61,639 bases of DNA from Symbiobacterium terraclitae (GTDB lineage Bacteria; Bacillota; Sulfobacillia; Symbiobacteriales; Symbiobacteriaceae): contig NZ_JAGGLG010000026.1 of assembly GCF_017874315.1 (NCBI RefSeq), forward strand, positions 1-61,639, in the 5' to 3' direction. A program made the translations under genes and the position numbers. Below, piece by piece: positions 18,424 to 27,118 of the stretch (position 1 is its first letter; the number at the start of each line of letters is the position of its first letter). The notes beneath the pieces are model-generated. The model saw nothing but the letters and a program-made list of their open reading frames with translations. It was not told the DNA's origin and did not search any database.

Positions 18424-18533
18424 TGCTTGTTTGCGCCATGCGGCGCCGGGTGCCCGCGGCCGGCGGCGGATGAGACTGCCGAGGCCGCTGTCCCGGCGTG
18501 AGCGCGACGGGCCGGGGGTGTGCCAGGACGCGC

Positions 18534-19220
18534 CTACGACCCGCTCGTGGTGGGCGTGGCGTGGCGGAAGGTGGGAAGCGTCCGCACCGGGGGCAGGACG
18601 AGCTCTTCGCTGCGCACCACCACGACCTTGATCCCCCAGCGGGAGAGCAGGTCGATCACGCCGCCCCGGAGCTTGAGCGAGGCGTCCAGCACTGCCGGAT
18701 CGCCGATCGCGTGGATCTCCACCGGGGAGGAGATCATCGTCTCGTGCACGAGGATGCGCTCGCCGACATTCCGGATGCCGGTGACGGCGGAGAGGCGCAC
18801 GCCGCCCACCGAGATGGCCTCGGCGCCGGCGGTGAACAGCTCGTTGACCACCCGCCAGACGTCCTCGTCGGTCACCCGGTTCATGGCGGTGACCGCCTCC
18901 GGCGTCTCGCTCAGCGTCACGACGACGCCCGGCCCGGTGACCTCCGTCGTGCCGGCCAGCAGCGACAGCCGCTCCAACTGCGCGGCTGTGGAGGGCGAGG
19001 CCAGCGACCGGCGCAGCTCCGCGACCTCCTGCTCGAGGGCGCGGATGCGCTCCTGGGCCGCCGCCAGCTCCTCTTCCCGGTCGGTCAGCGCGGCGATCAG
19101 TTCCTCGGCCCGCATCCGGGTGGGGTCCAGGTTCTGCTGGCTGGTGATCCGGAACTGGGTCGTCAGGAGCAGGCCGAGGAACATCATGACCAGACCCAGT
19201 GCCCACTTCGCGTTCTTCAC
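18534..19220 (-). CDS. DUF881 family membrane-anchored protein
   Basis: The 228-residue protein has one N-terminal membrane segment (WALGLVMMFLGLLLTTQF), a coiled coil from about 35 to 80 (AALTDREEELAAAQERIRAL), and the DUF881 core with GPGVVVTLSE, NELFTAGAEAISVGG and the final IKVVVVRSEEL. Firmicutes usually carry DUF881 genes near division or sporulation loci; the role is not established. GTG 19220 has GAGGG upstream. A longer frame upstream is antisense to the MFS gene and is rejected. Confidence 0.85.
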   Translation of the reverse strand: MKNAKWALGLVMMFLGLLLTTQFRITSQQNLDPTRMRAEELIAALTDREEELAAAQERIRALEQEVAELRRSLASPSTAAQLERLSLLAGTTEVTGPGVVVTLSETPEAVTAMNRVTDEDVWRVVNELFTAGAEAISVGGVRLSAVTGIRNVGERILVHETMISSPVEIHAIGDPAVLDASLKLRGGVIDLLSRWGIKVVVVRSEELVLPPVRTLPTFRHATPTTSGS

Positions 19221-19382
19221 GGGTTCCCTCACTTCCGGTGGCACATTGCTGGAGCAACCGTCTAGCTTGTTTTCGCCCCTGCCGCCCGTACTCCTCCAGG
19301 GCGGCGGGGGAGGAACTTGCCGGGCGGGGGACGAACGCACACATAGCGCAACCGGCACTGCAAGGGAGGAGGACCCAAGACG

Positions 19383-20564
19383 TTGAACCCGGCGACAGCG
19401 GCCAACCGGCCCGCGCTCGCCCTGCTGCTCGTGCTCAGTCTCACCCACGGCGTGGTCGACCTGACCTCCGGCGCCATCATCGCGCTCCTGCCGGCGCTGC
19501 GGGAGGCATACGCCCTCTCGTACGGGATGGTAGGCCTCATCCCCCTGTTCGCCAACCTCACGTCGACCTTCACGCAGCCCGTCTTCGGCATCATCAGCGA
19601 CCGGTCCGAGATGCGCTGGCTGCTGCCCCTCAGCCTGGCACTGGGCGGGCTGGGGCTCGCGGCGGTGGGCTTCGTGACCAGCTACTGGCTCACGCTGGCG
19701 GCGGTGGTCATCAGCGCGCTGGGCAGCGCCGCCTTCCACCCGGAAGGGGCCCACGTGGCGCACAACCTGGCGGGCGGCCGGCGGGCGCTGGCGATGGCCA
19801 TCTACAACGTGGGCGGCAACCTGGGCTACGCCCTGGGGCCGGCCTTCGCCGCGGCGCTGATCGCCGCCTTCGGGCTGCGGGGCACCGCCTGGGCGGCCGT
19901 GCTGCCTCTGGTGCTGGCCGCCTGGCTGCTGCGGCTGCTTCCCCGCTGGCGCGCCCACGAGCAGGAGGCCGCGGCCCGCCGGAACGGGCTCGCCGGGGAC
20001 GCGGCCACCAACTGGAAGGGCACCGTGCTGATCACCCTGGTGGTGATCCTGCGCTCGGTCATGCACCTGGGCATGGCGACCTACCTGCCCTTCTTCTGGA
20101 TCGACGTGCTGCAGAACCCCGTCGCCACCGCCGGGCTGGTGCAGATGACCTACCTGCTGGCCGGCGTGCTGGGCACCCTGCTGGGCGCCCCGCTGGCCGA
20201 CCGCTTCGGCACCAAGCCGGTGCTCGTCGCCTCCTTCGCCCTGCTGCTTCCCCTGCAGGCTATTCTTTCCTTCCTGCGGGGCTGGCCGCTGCTCATCGTC
20301 CTGTTCGGGGCGGGCTTCCTGGTGGTGTCGACGTTCACCACCACGCTGGTGATGACCCAGGAGTACATGCCCCGCAGCCTCGGGCTGGCCTCGGGCCTCA
20401 ACCTGGGCCTCGCCTTCGGTATGGGCGGGCTCGGCACCTCCATCCTGGGCGTGGTGGCCGACCACTTCGGCGTGACGGTCGTCATGCGGATCATCGCGTG
20501 CCTGGTGATCCCCGCACTGCTGCTGACGCTGGTGCTTCCGCCCGTGCGGACCAGCCGGGAATGA
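19383..20564 (+). CDS. MFS transporter, fosmidomycin-resistance (Fsr) type
   Basis: Twelve hydrophobic segments over 393 residues fit an MFS exporter. LTHGVVDLTSGAI at the start, GSAAFHPEGAH in segment 4 and QEYMPRSLGLASGL near the end are typical of the fosmidomycin-resistance subfamily of efflux pumps. TTG 19383 has GGGAGGAGG upstream. It is divergent from the DUF881 gene and lies upstream of tRNA-Sec on the same strand. The natural substrate is unknown. Confidence 0.85.
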   Translation: MNPATAANRPALALLLVLSLTHGVVDLTSGAIIALLPALREAYALSYGMVGLIPLFANLTSTFTQPVFGIISDRSEMRWLLPLSLALGGLGLAAVGFVTSYWLTLAAVVISALGSAAFHPEGAHVAHNLAGGRRALAMAIYNVGGNLGYALGPAFAAALIAAFGLRGTAWAAVLPLVLAAWLLRLLPRWRAHEQEAAARRNGLAGDAATNWKGTVLITLVVILRSVMHLGMATYLPFFWIDVLQNPVATAGLVQMTYLLAGVLGTLLGAPLADRFGTKPVLVASFALLLPLQAILSFLRGWPLLIVLFGAGFLVVSTFTTTLVMTQEYMPRSLGLASGLNLGLAFGMGGLGTSILGVVADHFGVTVVMRIIACLVIPALLLTLVLPPVRTSRE

Positions 20565-20572
20565 GCCTTGCA

Positions 20573-20601
20573 TTGCGGCGGTGCTTCAGATGTGTTATAG
20601 T
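20573..20601 (+). promoter_or_regulatory. Promoter of tRNA-Sec
   Basis: TTGCGG (20573-20578) and TATAGT (20596-20601) are 17 bp apart, placing the -10 about 12 bases before the tRNA. Confidence 0.55.
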
Positions 20602-20612
20602 CATGGTGCCAT

Positions 20613-20711
20613 GGGAGTAGATCGGGTCCTGGTGGCCCGCACGGTCTTCAAAACCGCTTGAGCCGTAGTGATCCTGCGGCTGGTGGGTTCGATTCCCACA
20701 TACTCCCGCCA
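20613..20711 (+). tRNA. selC: tRNA-Sec (anticodon TCA)
   Basis: The anticodon loop CTTCAAA reads UGA codons. The molecule has a six-pair D stem (CGGGTC/GGCCCG), a long variable arm (AGCCGTAG/CTGCGGCT), a GTGGG/CCCAC T stem and encoded CCA, for 99 bases in all. These are the hallmarks of bacterial tRNA-Sec. The eighth acceptor pair is a G-A mismatch, a small oddity. It serves the UGA-containing genes fdhA, selD and the DsbA-like gene in this window. Confidence 0.95.
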
Positions 20712-20724
20712 TGACAGCGCCGAC

Positions 20725-20751
20725 AGCCGCAGGGTGTGATGCCCTGCGGCT
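20725..20751 (+). terminator. Terminator after tRNA-Sec
   Basis: AGCCGCAGGG pairs with CCCTGCGGCT around a seven-base loop, followed by TTGTC. Confidence 0.75.
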
Positions 20752-20870
20752 TTGTCGGTGACGGCGTGTGTGTGCGTTGGGGCAATCTTCTGACCACTGG
20801 GTAGGATTATCCAGCATCGTGTGGAAAGTATATCTGGCCATGTCTGGACCGTTACGTTGGAGGATGTGTC

Positions 20871-21879
20871 ATGCACGAACTCGATTTGAGAGCCGAGTAC
20901 CATCGCCGAAAGCCTCTCTATTTGAAGTTGAACGAGGAAGTAACGCACATACTTGAGAAAGAGCTAAGGCGGTCGGGAATAAGGATCGCTGCAATCACTC
21001 ACCGAGTGAAGCCGTATGACGCTTTCGTCGCCAAAGTCGAGCGCGAGCATGCCAAGAACCCGTTTGCCGACATTCCGCGATCTATCCGGCGTCAGGGTGA
21101 TCTGCCTTGTCCTATCCCAGCTGAGAGGGATTGATCGACTGATCAAGGACACGTTTCAGCTTGTCTCGGAGGAGTATCAGCTCGATCCAACGTTGGGGAA
21201 CGAAGGCGGGTATCCATCGGTTCACTATGTTGTACGCCTACCCATGGCGTACGAGTGGCCGCGTTGCAACGACATCAGAGACCTTGTATGTGAGATTCAA
21301 GTACGTACCGTTTTCATGGATGCGTGGACGAACGTATGTCATGCCCTGTCATGTAAGCAACCGACCGATGTTCCCAGGGCGCTGAGGAGAGATTTCGATG
21401 CCCTGAGTGGCCTGTTCTACATCGCTGATACCCACTTCGAGATGCTCTTCAAGGCCGCCACGAACTCGCGGGACCAGATCGACAGGGACGTGCGCGAGAA
21501 GAATCCGTTTCTTGATCGTGAACTGGATGTCGACAGTCTGACTGCCCTTCTTCGTGTGTTGTATCCTGGCAGATGGACACGAGACTGCGATGCGGATGTT
21601 GATGACCTGCTGCAGGAGTTGTCTTGGGCGGGATACAGGACTGTGGGCGAGTTGAAAGCAGTACTTGATGCAGGCCGTGACGATTTCCTCGAGTATGAAA
21701 GGCTCTACCCTCCACAGACCGAGACGCTACAGTTTAACTCATGCGGAGTGGTCCGCATGATCCTTCAAGCACTAGACGATAACTACGTAGAAGTACGACG
21801 GAGACGGGGTCTTGCAGTTACATCGATCAGACCGATGTTCGAGGCCATCCGGGCGGCCAGGCAGACGAAGGGACAGTAG
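20871..21879 (+). pseudogene. RelA/SpoT-type (p)ppGpp synthetase-like gene with a frameshift
   Basis: Frame one (from ATG 20871) gives ITHRVKPYDAFVAKVER and NPFADI; the homologous reading then jumps to another frame with RDLSGVRVICLV, GGYPSVHYVV and CEIQVRTVFMDAW, ending at 21879. These are in order the motifs of alarmone synthetase domains. The shift is near 21070-21080 and one extra base would explain it. No hydrolase or regulatory domain is present, so it resembles a small alarmone synthetase. GC content is visibly lower than in its neighbours and it lies just beyond tRNA-Sec, which suggests acquisition. It may be broken, or there may be a sequence error. Confidence 0.75.
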
Positions 21880-21885
21880 GCGATT

Positions 21886-21914
21886 GCCCCCGGGGCCTTG
21901 TGGCACCCGGGGGC
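21886..21914. terminator. Bidirectional hairpin between convergent genes
   Basis: GCCCCCGGG (21886-21894) pairs with CCCGGGGGC (21906-21914). It separates the RelA-like gene from the minus-strand gene ending at 21923. Confidence 0.6.
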
Positions 21915-21922
21915 TGATGTTG

Positions 21923-22123
21923 TCAGCATACGGTGGAGGGCTGCCGGTCCGGAGTGCGCCTGCCCTTGCCGAGGAGCCGGTTGACCTGCTCGAACAGCTC
22001 GCCCCGCTCGGACTCCTCTGTCCCGGCACGGATGACCTGCCTCACGATCTGGAGTTCGTCCGACCTGCCGTACCGGAACTCCTTCCGGGCGCGCTCAATC
22101 AGGCGTTCACTCTTCGTTCGCAT
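21923..22123 (-). CDS. Small hypothetical protein (66 aa)
   Basis: A charged, helical 66-residue protein with KSERLIERARKEF and QVIRAGTEESERGELFEQV. It overlaps the end of the GAF gene by 17 bases on the same strand, which supports translation, and is followed by a hairpin. I do not recognise a family. Confidence 0.5.
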   Translation of the reverse strand: MRTKSERLIERARKEFRYGRSDELQIVRQVIRAGTEESERGELFEQVNRLLGKGRRTPDRQPSTVC

Positions 22124-22925
22124 GGCGCGCCACCTCCCCCACAGAGTATTCTACCAGAAGCTCGATCTGCCGCAAAACGGCGGCGTACCGGGCAAACACG
22201 TGCAGCAAGTTGATGTCGTCGTTGGAGAAGGCGTCGGGCGGGACGGCGTCGACGAGCAGCACCCCGAGGTTCCGCCCGCGCACCCGGATCGGGACGCATA
22301 CGAACGAGCGGTATGTATGCGTGGAGTGCAGGTTCCGCTGGAAGTAGCGGTCCTTGTCGGTGTCCTGGCAGTAGTAGGTCTCGCCGGAGTTGAAGACACG
22401 GCCGGGAATCGAGGTGCCGTCGAACTTCAGCCCCTGCTGGGCCGACGAGGAGAAGTGGAGGGAGCGGGTGAGGCCCAGCGGGAGCGTTCCGCAGGGCCCC
22501 TCCGGCAGCAGGATCGCCGCGCGGTGAAAGCCCGGCGAGCGGGTGGCCTGCGTCACGCCGGCCAGGACCGCGTTGTAGAGCCTGGTGATCCGCTCGCTGG
22601 TGGAGTCAGGCCGCTCGCTCAGATCGGCGATCAGGTCCGCCAGCTCGGCGTTGAAGAAGTTGAACAGGGGGACCAGCGCCGACAGCGCGGTCGCCTCCTC
22701 CTTGACCTTCTCGAGGAGGGAGCGCAGCTGGTGGTCGCGCCTGGCCTTGATGAGCCCCCAGAAGAACTCCGTCTGGTCCGACCGGAGGATCTTGATGACG
22801 GAGACCACCACGTAGCTCACGACGACGCTGAGCAGGACCGCGACCGGCACGTGGACCAGCGCGCTGACGAGCGACTCCTTGAGCGCGTCCTGAACAGGTT
22901 GCAGCATGCGTCCCGCCGCCCCCAT
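22107..22925 (-). CDS. Membrane-anchored GAF-domain protein
   Basis: A hydrophobic segment near residues 20-45 (VAVLLSVVVSYVVVSVI) is followed by a short coiled region and a GAF domain from about 110 to 255, with FVCVPIRVRGRNLGVLLVDA and DDINLLHVFARYAAV. GAF domains sense small ligands or cofactors. No output domain is attached, so it may signal through a partner such as the overlapping 66-residue protein; this is speculation. Confidence 0.8.
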   Translation of the reverse strand: MGAAGRMLQPVQDALKESLVSALVHVPVAVLLSVVVSYVVVSVIKILRSDQTEFFWGLIKARRDHQLRSLLEKVKEEATALSALVPLFNFFNAELADLIADLSERPDSTSERITRLYNAVLAGVTQATRSPGFHRAAILLPEGPCGTLPLGLTRSLHFSSSAQQGLKFDGTSIPGRVFNSGETYYCQDTDKDRYFQRNLHSTHTYRSFVCVPIRVRGRNLGVLLVDAVPPDAFSNDDINLLHVFARYAAVLRQIELLVEYSVGEVARHANEE

Positions 22926-23178
22926 GAGGTGAGATGTCCCGCCGTCTATCTTACCACGAAATTGCCGGACAACCTATGGAGATAAGAAAATTCGTGATAA
23001 AACCCGCGGCGGCCTGAGTCTCCCGCGCGCAGGTGGGACGGCGGTAGCCTGGAGCGGCCAGCAGCAGCTCCGCGGGGGCAGCGCAGAGGCGCCGCCGGAA
23101 TCGGTTGAGCCTGGCAAGGTCTGCGAGGTCACGCCTCACTGATACATCACATGACATTCGCGGGGGTCTGAGCAGCCG

Positions 23179-23490
23179 ATGATCGTGTACAACAAGCTGG
23201 TGCGAGACAGGATTCCCGAGGTCATCGCAGCCTCGGGCAAGCGGTGCGAGGTCAGGGTGCTGGATGACCAGGAGTACATCCTCCGCCTGAACCAGAAGCT
23301 GCAGGAAGAGGTGCAGGAGTACCTCGCAGACCAGAGCGTGGAGGAGCTGGCGGACATCGCCGAGCTCATCCGCGCCATCCTCGAGTTCCGGGGCGTCAGC
23401 CCGGACCAGTTTGAAGAGATCCGGCGAGCGAAGCAGGAGGCCCGGGGCGGGTTCAGCAAGCGCCTCCTCCTGGTCCACGTCTCCGACTAG
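23179..23490 (+). CDS. MazG-like nucleotide pyrophosphohydrolase
   Basis: The 103-residue protein opens with YNKLVRDRIPEVI, typical of small MazG-like phosphoribosyl-ATP pyrophosphohydrolase relatives. The metal-binding helix residues lie in KLQEEVQEYL (ExxE) and EELADIAELI (ExxD). These enzymes cleave non-canonical NTPs to NMP and pyrophosphate. A single start is evident at ATG 23179. It stands alone. Confidence 0.85.
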   Translation: MIVYNKLVRDRIPEVIAASGKRCEVRVLDDQEYILRLNQKLQEEVQEYLADQSVEELADIAELIRAILEFRGVSPDQFEEIRRAKQEARGGFSKRLLLVHVSD

Positions 23491-23698
23491 CCGGGTCACC
23501 CGGGCCACTGCCGTTCACGTGACCTTGCATTCGGTGCTGCAGCCGCGTTGTTTACGGTCAGAAAACTCCAGCGCTTTTCGAATGCTCTACCGGACGTGCC
23601 ATGACCGGGCCCACCGCTCGGTGTGTACGTCACAAGCCGTAACAGGGTGGTAACAGAAGTCATGCTACCGTCGCTTCACCGGAAGGGGGGAAGTGGCC

Positions 23699-23956
23699 GT
23701 GAAGCAGCGCCGAGTGGACAAGTCTCCTGAAGAGCCCCGGGCCGGGGGGACGCCCTACCCGGAGAGGTACACCGCCGCTCTGGAGCGAGCCCTCCAGGAA
23801 GCCCTTCTCGCCCTGGTCGCCCTGAGCCATCAGCGGCAGGAGCTCAGCCATCGCCTGCGCGAGATCACGCAGGTGGTGGCCACGGCGGAGGCCCCGGCCG
23901 ACGCCGTCCGGCACGTCTGCCCGGAGGAGCGGGCGGCCGCGGGCGGCATCGCCTGA
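23699..23956 (+). CDS. Small hypothetical protein (~85 aa)
   Basis: A predicted helical protein with YTAALERALQEALLAL and QRQELSHRLREITQVV, probably a short coiled coil. GTG 23699 has GGAAGGGGGGAA eight bases upstream; GTG 23693 is an alternative. A perfect hairpin follows at 23997. No family recognised. Confidence 0.5.
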   Translation: MKQRRVDKSPEEPRAGGTPYPERYTAALERALQEALLALVALSHQRQELSHRLREITQVVATAEAPADAVRHVCPEERAAAGGIA

Positions 23957-23996
23957 ACACCGGATCGCGTGGAAACGAGAGCGTTGAAGGCATAAA

Positions 23997-24023
23997 GACG
24001 GCTGAGCCAGCGGCTCAGCCGTC
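23997..24023. terminator. Bidirectional terminator overlapping a stop codon
   Basis: GACGGCTGAGCC and GGCTCAGCCGTC form a perfect 12-bp stem with a three-base loop. On the minus strand it is followed by TTTATG. The stop codon of the helicase-like gene at 24015 lies inside the stem. Confidence 0.8.
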
Positions 24024-26948
24024 CTTGATTTCCCGGAGCCTGTCCCAGTCGCCGGGCGCCACAGCCAGGTACCGGATGCCCGCCTGGCTGCAGATCCCTG
24101 CGGCGGGACCGGGCTCGCCCGCCTCCAGCTCCACCACGGCCAGCGGCAGCAGGCTGTCCCGGTCCAGGACGGTGACCAGCGGGTGGACCGCCGGCACGGC
24201 GTCCCGCAGCGGGCCGGGCAGGTTCGCCAGCGCCGGGCCCAGGGTCCAGGCCAGCGGCAGGCGGGGGGCCAGCAGCACGTTGCGCTGCCGCAGCAGCGCG
24301 GCCAGCCGGTTGTACAGTTCCCGCGCCGGGCCGGTGAGCCCCTCCGTGACGGCGTTCTCGGCGGCAAGGCAGGCCTCGTGCTGCGCCCGCTCCGCGGGCA
24401 GGAAGCCCAGCGCCTCGGGCCGGAGACCCGGGGCATCCGCCTCGGCCCGCCCGGCCTCGCCGTCCAGGAGCCCCGCCACGGCGGGGATGCCGGCCAGGGT
24501 CTCCCGGCGGCCCACCAGCACCGCCCGCTCGGTGGCGCAGTCCAGGGCCCGGGCCAGATGCCGGCTGCGCTCGTTCAGCCAGTTCAGGCTCTCCGGCGTG
24601 GCGCCGCCGGCCAGCACCAGCGAGATCAGCACCGCCCGGTGCCGGGAGGCGATCTCGTCGGCGGCGTACACCCGGATGGCGCGCAGTGCCGCGGCGCGGC
24701 CGGGGTCGCGCTCGGCCTCCGCCAGGCGCGCGAGCAGCTGGCGCAGCAGGTGGACCTGCCCGCTGAACGGGCTGCAGAGGGCGATGTCGGAGACGCCCGC
24801 ATCGATCAGCCGCGTGGCCTGCAGCAGGACGGCCCGGGCCTCCAGCGGGTTCTGGGCCTGGCTGACGGCGGCCGGGGCCGGGAAGAGCGTCTGGCCGTCG
24901 TCCACGTTGACGAACTGCGCCCGCTCGCGGGGGTGGTAGCGCCCGCCCAGCCGCAGCGTCTGGGGACCGGTGACCGCGAGCGCCCGGTGCAGCGGCGTGA
25001 CCTCGGTGTAGGCGAAGGCCGCCAGGTTGTGTCCCTCCACCTGACCCAGGAGGCGGGAGTCCTCCTCGGGCCCGAGGCAGGAGATGGGTGCGGCGCCGGA
25101 CTCATCGCCCAGCAGCACCGCCCGCCTGGCCCGGTAGAGCACCGGCAGGAACGCCGGGATCGAGACCTGGCTGGCGTCGTCCAGCACGAGGAGGTCGAAG
25201 AGTTCAGGCTCGTTGGGCACGACCCCTGCGACGGCGAGGTGCGGGCTGACCACGACGGGGAAGGCGCGCAGCAGGTCGGTGAACCGCTGCCGGCTCAGCA
25301 CCGACCGCTGCGGGCCGCCCTTCTCCAGCGCCTCGATCTCGCCGGTCACCGCGGCGATGATCTGATCCAGGTGGGGGCGGAGTCCGGCCGCCCTGCGGAG
25401 CCAGGCCGCCCGGAGCAGCTGCCGGTCGACGGCGGCCTTCCGCTCCGCGGCCGCGGCGGCGTTCGCCGCCGCCTGTGCGGGGCTGTTGCCGGCGACGGCG
25501 CCGGCCAGCAGGCGGCGCGCCCGGACCAGCAGCAGCGGGTAGGCCTGGATCAGCAGGCTCAGGCCGGCGACCTGCTCCCGCAGGTCGCCCTCGGGGTGGC
25601 AGAAGTCGGGTACGCCGGCCTGCCGCAGTGCGGTCTTGATCTGGCCGGTCCGGCGCCGCTGGCCCAGCAGGCCCAGGGAGCCGCTGTCATCCAGCCAGGC
25701 GAGCGCACGCAGGTGCAGCTCCCGCAGGGCCGTCAGCTGCTCGGGGCTGAACTGGGCGGCGTTGGCCGCCGTGACCTGCCCGGCCAGCGCCTCGATCCAC
25801 GCCCGCCGGGGATGCCGGGTCACCTCGGCCTCGACCCGCGCCGCCACCGGCTCCACGGCCACCCCCAGCGTCGCGAGCGAGGCGAGGTGCCGCTGCTCGG
25901 CCTGCAGCCGGTCCAGCTCGCGGCCGAGCTCCCGGCTCTGGGCGGTCAGCGCGCTCGCGTCAGGGGGAGCCGCGTCCTGCTCCTTCAGCTCCTGCAGCAC
26001 CCGCAGTGCGTACTGCAGCGAGGAGAGCCAGGCCTCCCTGCTGCCGATGTGCAGGACGCCGGGGAAGGCCGCCGTGAACTCGTCCGGCAGGCGGCCGCCG
26101 GGCGTCACGTACAGCACCAGCCTGCCCGCCGCGGCTGCGGTGGCGACGAGGTTGGCGGCGGTGCGGCCCCTGCCGGAGCCGGCGGGGCCGGTCACGGCCA
26201 TGAAGGGCACCTGCCACCGCTTGAGGACCCGCACCTGGTCGGCGTCTGCGGGCAGCACGGCGAGGTAGTCGTCGGTCTCGCGCGCCGAGGGCAGGCCCTG
26301 CTCCCCGGAGAAGATCCGGATGGTGTCGGGCAGCCGGTCCTTGCGGAGCTGCTCCATCAGCTGCAGCTCGCGGGCGGGGCCTCTGACCTGGCCCAGGCCC
26401 TCGGCGCCGAACAGCACGGCGTCGTACTGGAGGTCGACGCCCGCCAGGTACTGGTCCAGCAGCTGGGCGGGCTCGGGGCCGCGGCTGCTCAGCCAGCTGC
26501 GCGTGAGCTCGCTGATCTCCGCGTCGGTGAGGCCGGCGTGGAAACGCAGGAAGCGGCGGTTGAAGAGCAGCTCGCGCGCGCCGCGGGTCAGCACCACCGT
26601 CTGCGGCGCCGTGCCGGGCTCCAGGCTGACCTCGGTGTAGCAGACCGGGTAGAGCTGCTCGCCCTCCCGGGCCAGCGGGTAGCCGTAGATGAACGTGCCG
26701 GTGATGCCGCGCCCGCGCCGGTTGAGGTAGGCCAGGATGGGCTTGGTGTGGGCAGGGTCGGCCACGATGGTGGTCGTCGCCTTGCGGCTGATCAGGTGCT
26801 CGTCCGGGGATCGCAGCAGGACCCGCGCATTGGGGTCCGCGGGCACCTGCAGCGCCAGCTCCTGCTCCCGGCTGAGGCAGCTGCGGTAGTACCGGACGAG
26901 GCTGGTCCAGAACGGCGTGGTCTGTCCGGGCGGCCTGAAGGTGGACAT
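24015..26948 (-). CDS. Large SF1-helicase-like protein with degenerate ATPase motifs
   Basis: The ~977-residue protein follows the layout of UPF1/DNA2-type SF1 helicases. Walker A reads VTGPAGSGRGRT (arginine in place of the usual lysine), motif II reads LLVLDDASQVS, motif III reads VLLGDESGAAP (the usual Gln is missing), then GGRYHPRERAQFVN, VYAADEIASRHRAVLIS and LNWLNERSRHLARAL mirror motifs IV-VI. A long helical region lies between. The C-terminal ~90 residues (LPLAVVELEAGEPGP, AGIRYLAVAPGDW) resemble DUF2726-type nuclease-like tails. ATG 26948 is chosen for its AAGGGGGT site. ATPase activity is doubtful; a structural or regulatory role is possible. Confidence 0.65.
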   Translation of the reverse strand: MSTFRPPGQTTPFWTSLVRYYRSCLSREQELALQVPADPNARVLLRSPDEHLISRKATTTIVADPAHTKPILAYLNRRGRGITGTFIYGYPLAREGEQLYPVCYTEVSLEPGTAPQTVVLTRGARELLFNRRFLRFHAGLTDAEISELTRSWLSSRGPEPAQLLDQYLAGVDLQYDAVLFGAEGLGQVRGPARELQLMEQLRKDRLPDTIRIFSGEQGLPSARETDDYLAVLPADADQVRVLKRWQVPFMAVTGPAGSGRGRTAANLVATAAAAGRLVLYVTPGGRLPDEFTAAFPGVLHIGSREAWLSSLQYALRVLQELKEQDAAPPDASALTAQSRELGRELDRLQAEQRHLASLATLGVAVEPVAARVEAEVTRHPRRAWIEALAGQVTAANAAQFSPEQLTALRELHLRALAWLDDSGSLGLLGQRRRTGQIKTALRQAGVPDFCHPEGDLREQVAGLSLLIQAYPLLLVRARRLLAGAVAGNSPAQAAANAAAAAERKAAVDRQLLRAAWLRRAAGLRPHLDQIIAAVTGEIEALEKGGPQRSVLSRQRFTDLLRAFPVVVSPHLAVAGVVPNEPELFDLLVLDDASQVSIPAFLPVLYRARRAVLLGDESGAAPISCLGPEEDSRLLGQVEGHNLAAFAYTEVTPLHRALAVTGPQTLRLGGRYHPRERAQFVNVDDGQTLFPAPAAVSQAQNPLEARAVLLQATRLIDAGVSDIALCSPFSGQVHLLRQLLARLAEAERDPGRAAALRAIRVYAADEIASRHRAVLISLVLAGGATPESLNWLNERSRHLARALDCATERAVLVGRRETLAGIPAVAGLLDGEAGRAEADAPGLRPEALGFLPAERAQHEACLAAENAVTEGLTGPARELYNRLAALLRQRNVLLAPRLPLAWTLGPALANLPGPLRDAVPAVHPLVTVLDRDSLLPLAVVELEAGEPGPAAGICSQAGIRYLAVAPGDWDRLREIKDG

Positions 26949-27056
26949 CGGGCTAACCCCCTTACCGGGCTGTTTCATGCATATGGACATTTAGATATTC
27001 CTGATTACCCCGCTCAGTTCCTCTCTCCGCTTCTGGCCCCGTCTTTCCGGAGGGCG

Positions 27057-27062
27057 TATAAT
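27057..27062 (+). promoter_or_regulatory. Perfect -10 element upstream of selA
   Basis: TATAAT lies 57 bases before the selA start. I see no good -35 at 17 bp. Confidence 0.4.
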
Positions 27063-27118
27063 CAGTAGTGGTTGGTTAGAGTCGGAACAGGAATCCAGGC
27101 GATCGGAGGAACTGAGAG

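Noticed and set aside
18534-20573. A 679-codon minus-strand frame including DUF881
   Set aside because: Only the first third (18534-19220) is protein-like; the remainder is antisense to the MFS gene.
21060-21140. Programmed +1 frameshift in the RelA-like gene
   Set aside because: I see no slippery codon followed by a stop, nor an upstream Shine-Dalgarno-like stimulator; mutation or sequence error is simpler.
20613-21914. A complete integrated element at tRNA-Sec
   Set aside because: No integrase, no duplicated tRNA end and only one foreign-looking gene are seen, so I report only possible acquisition.
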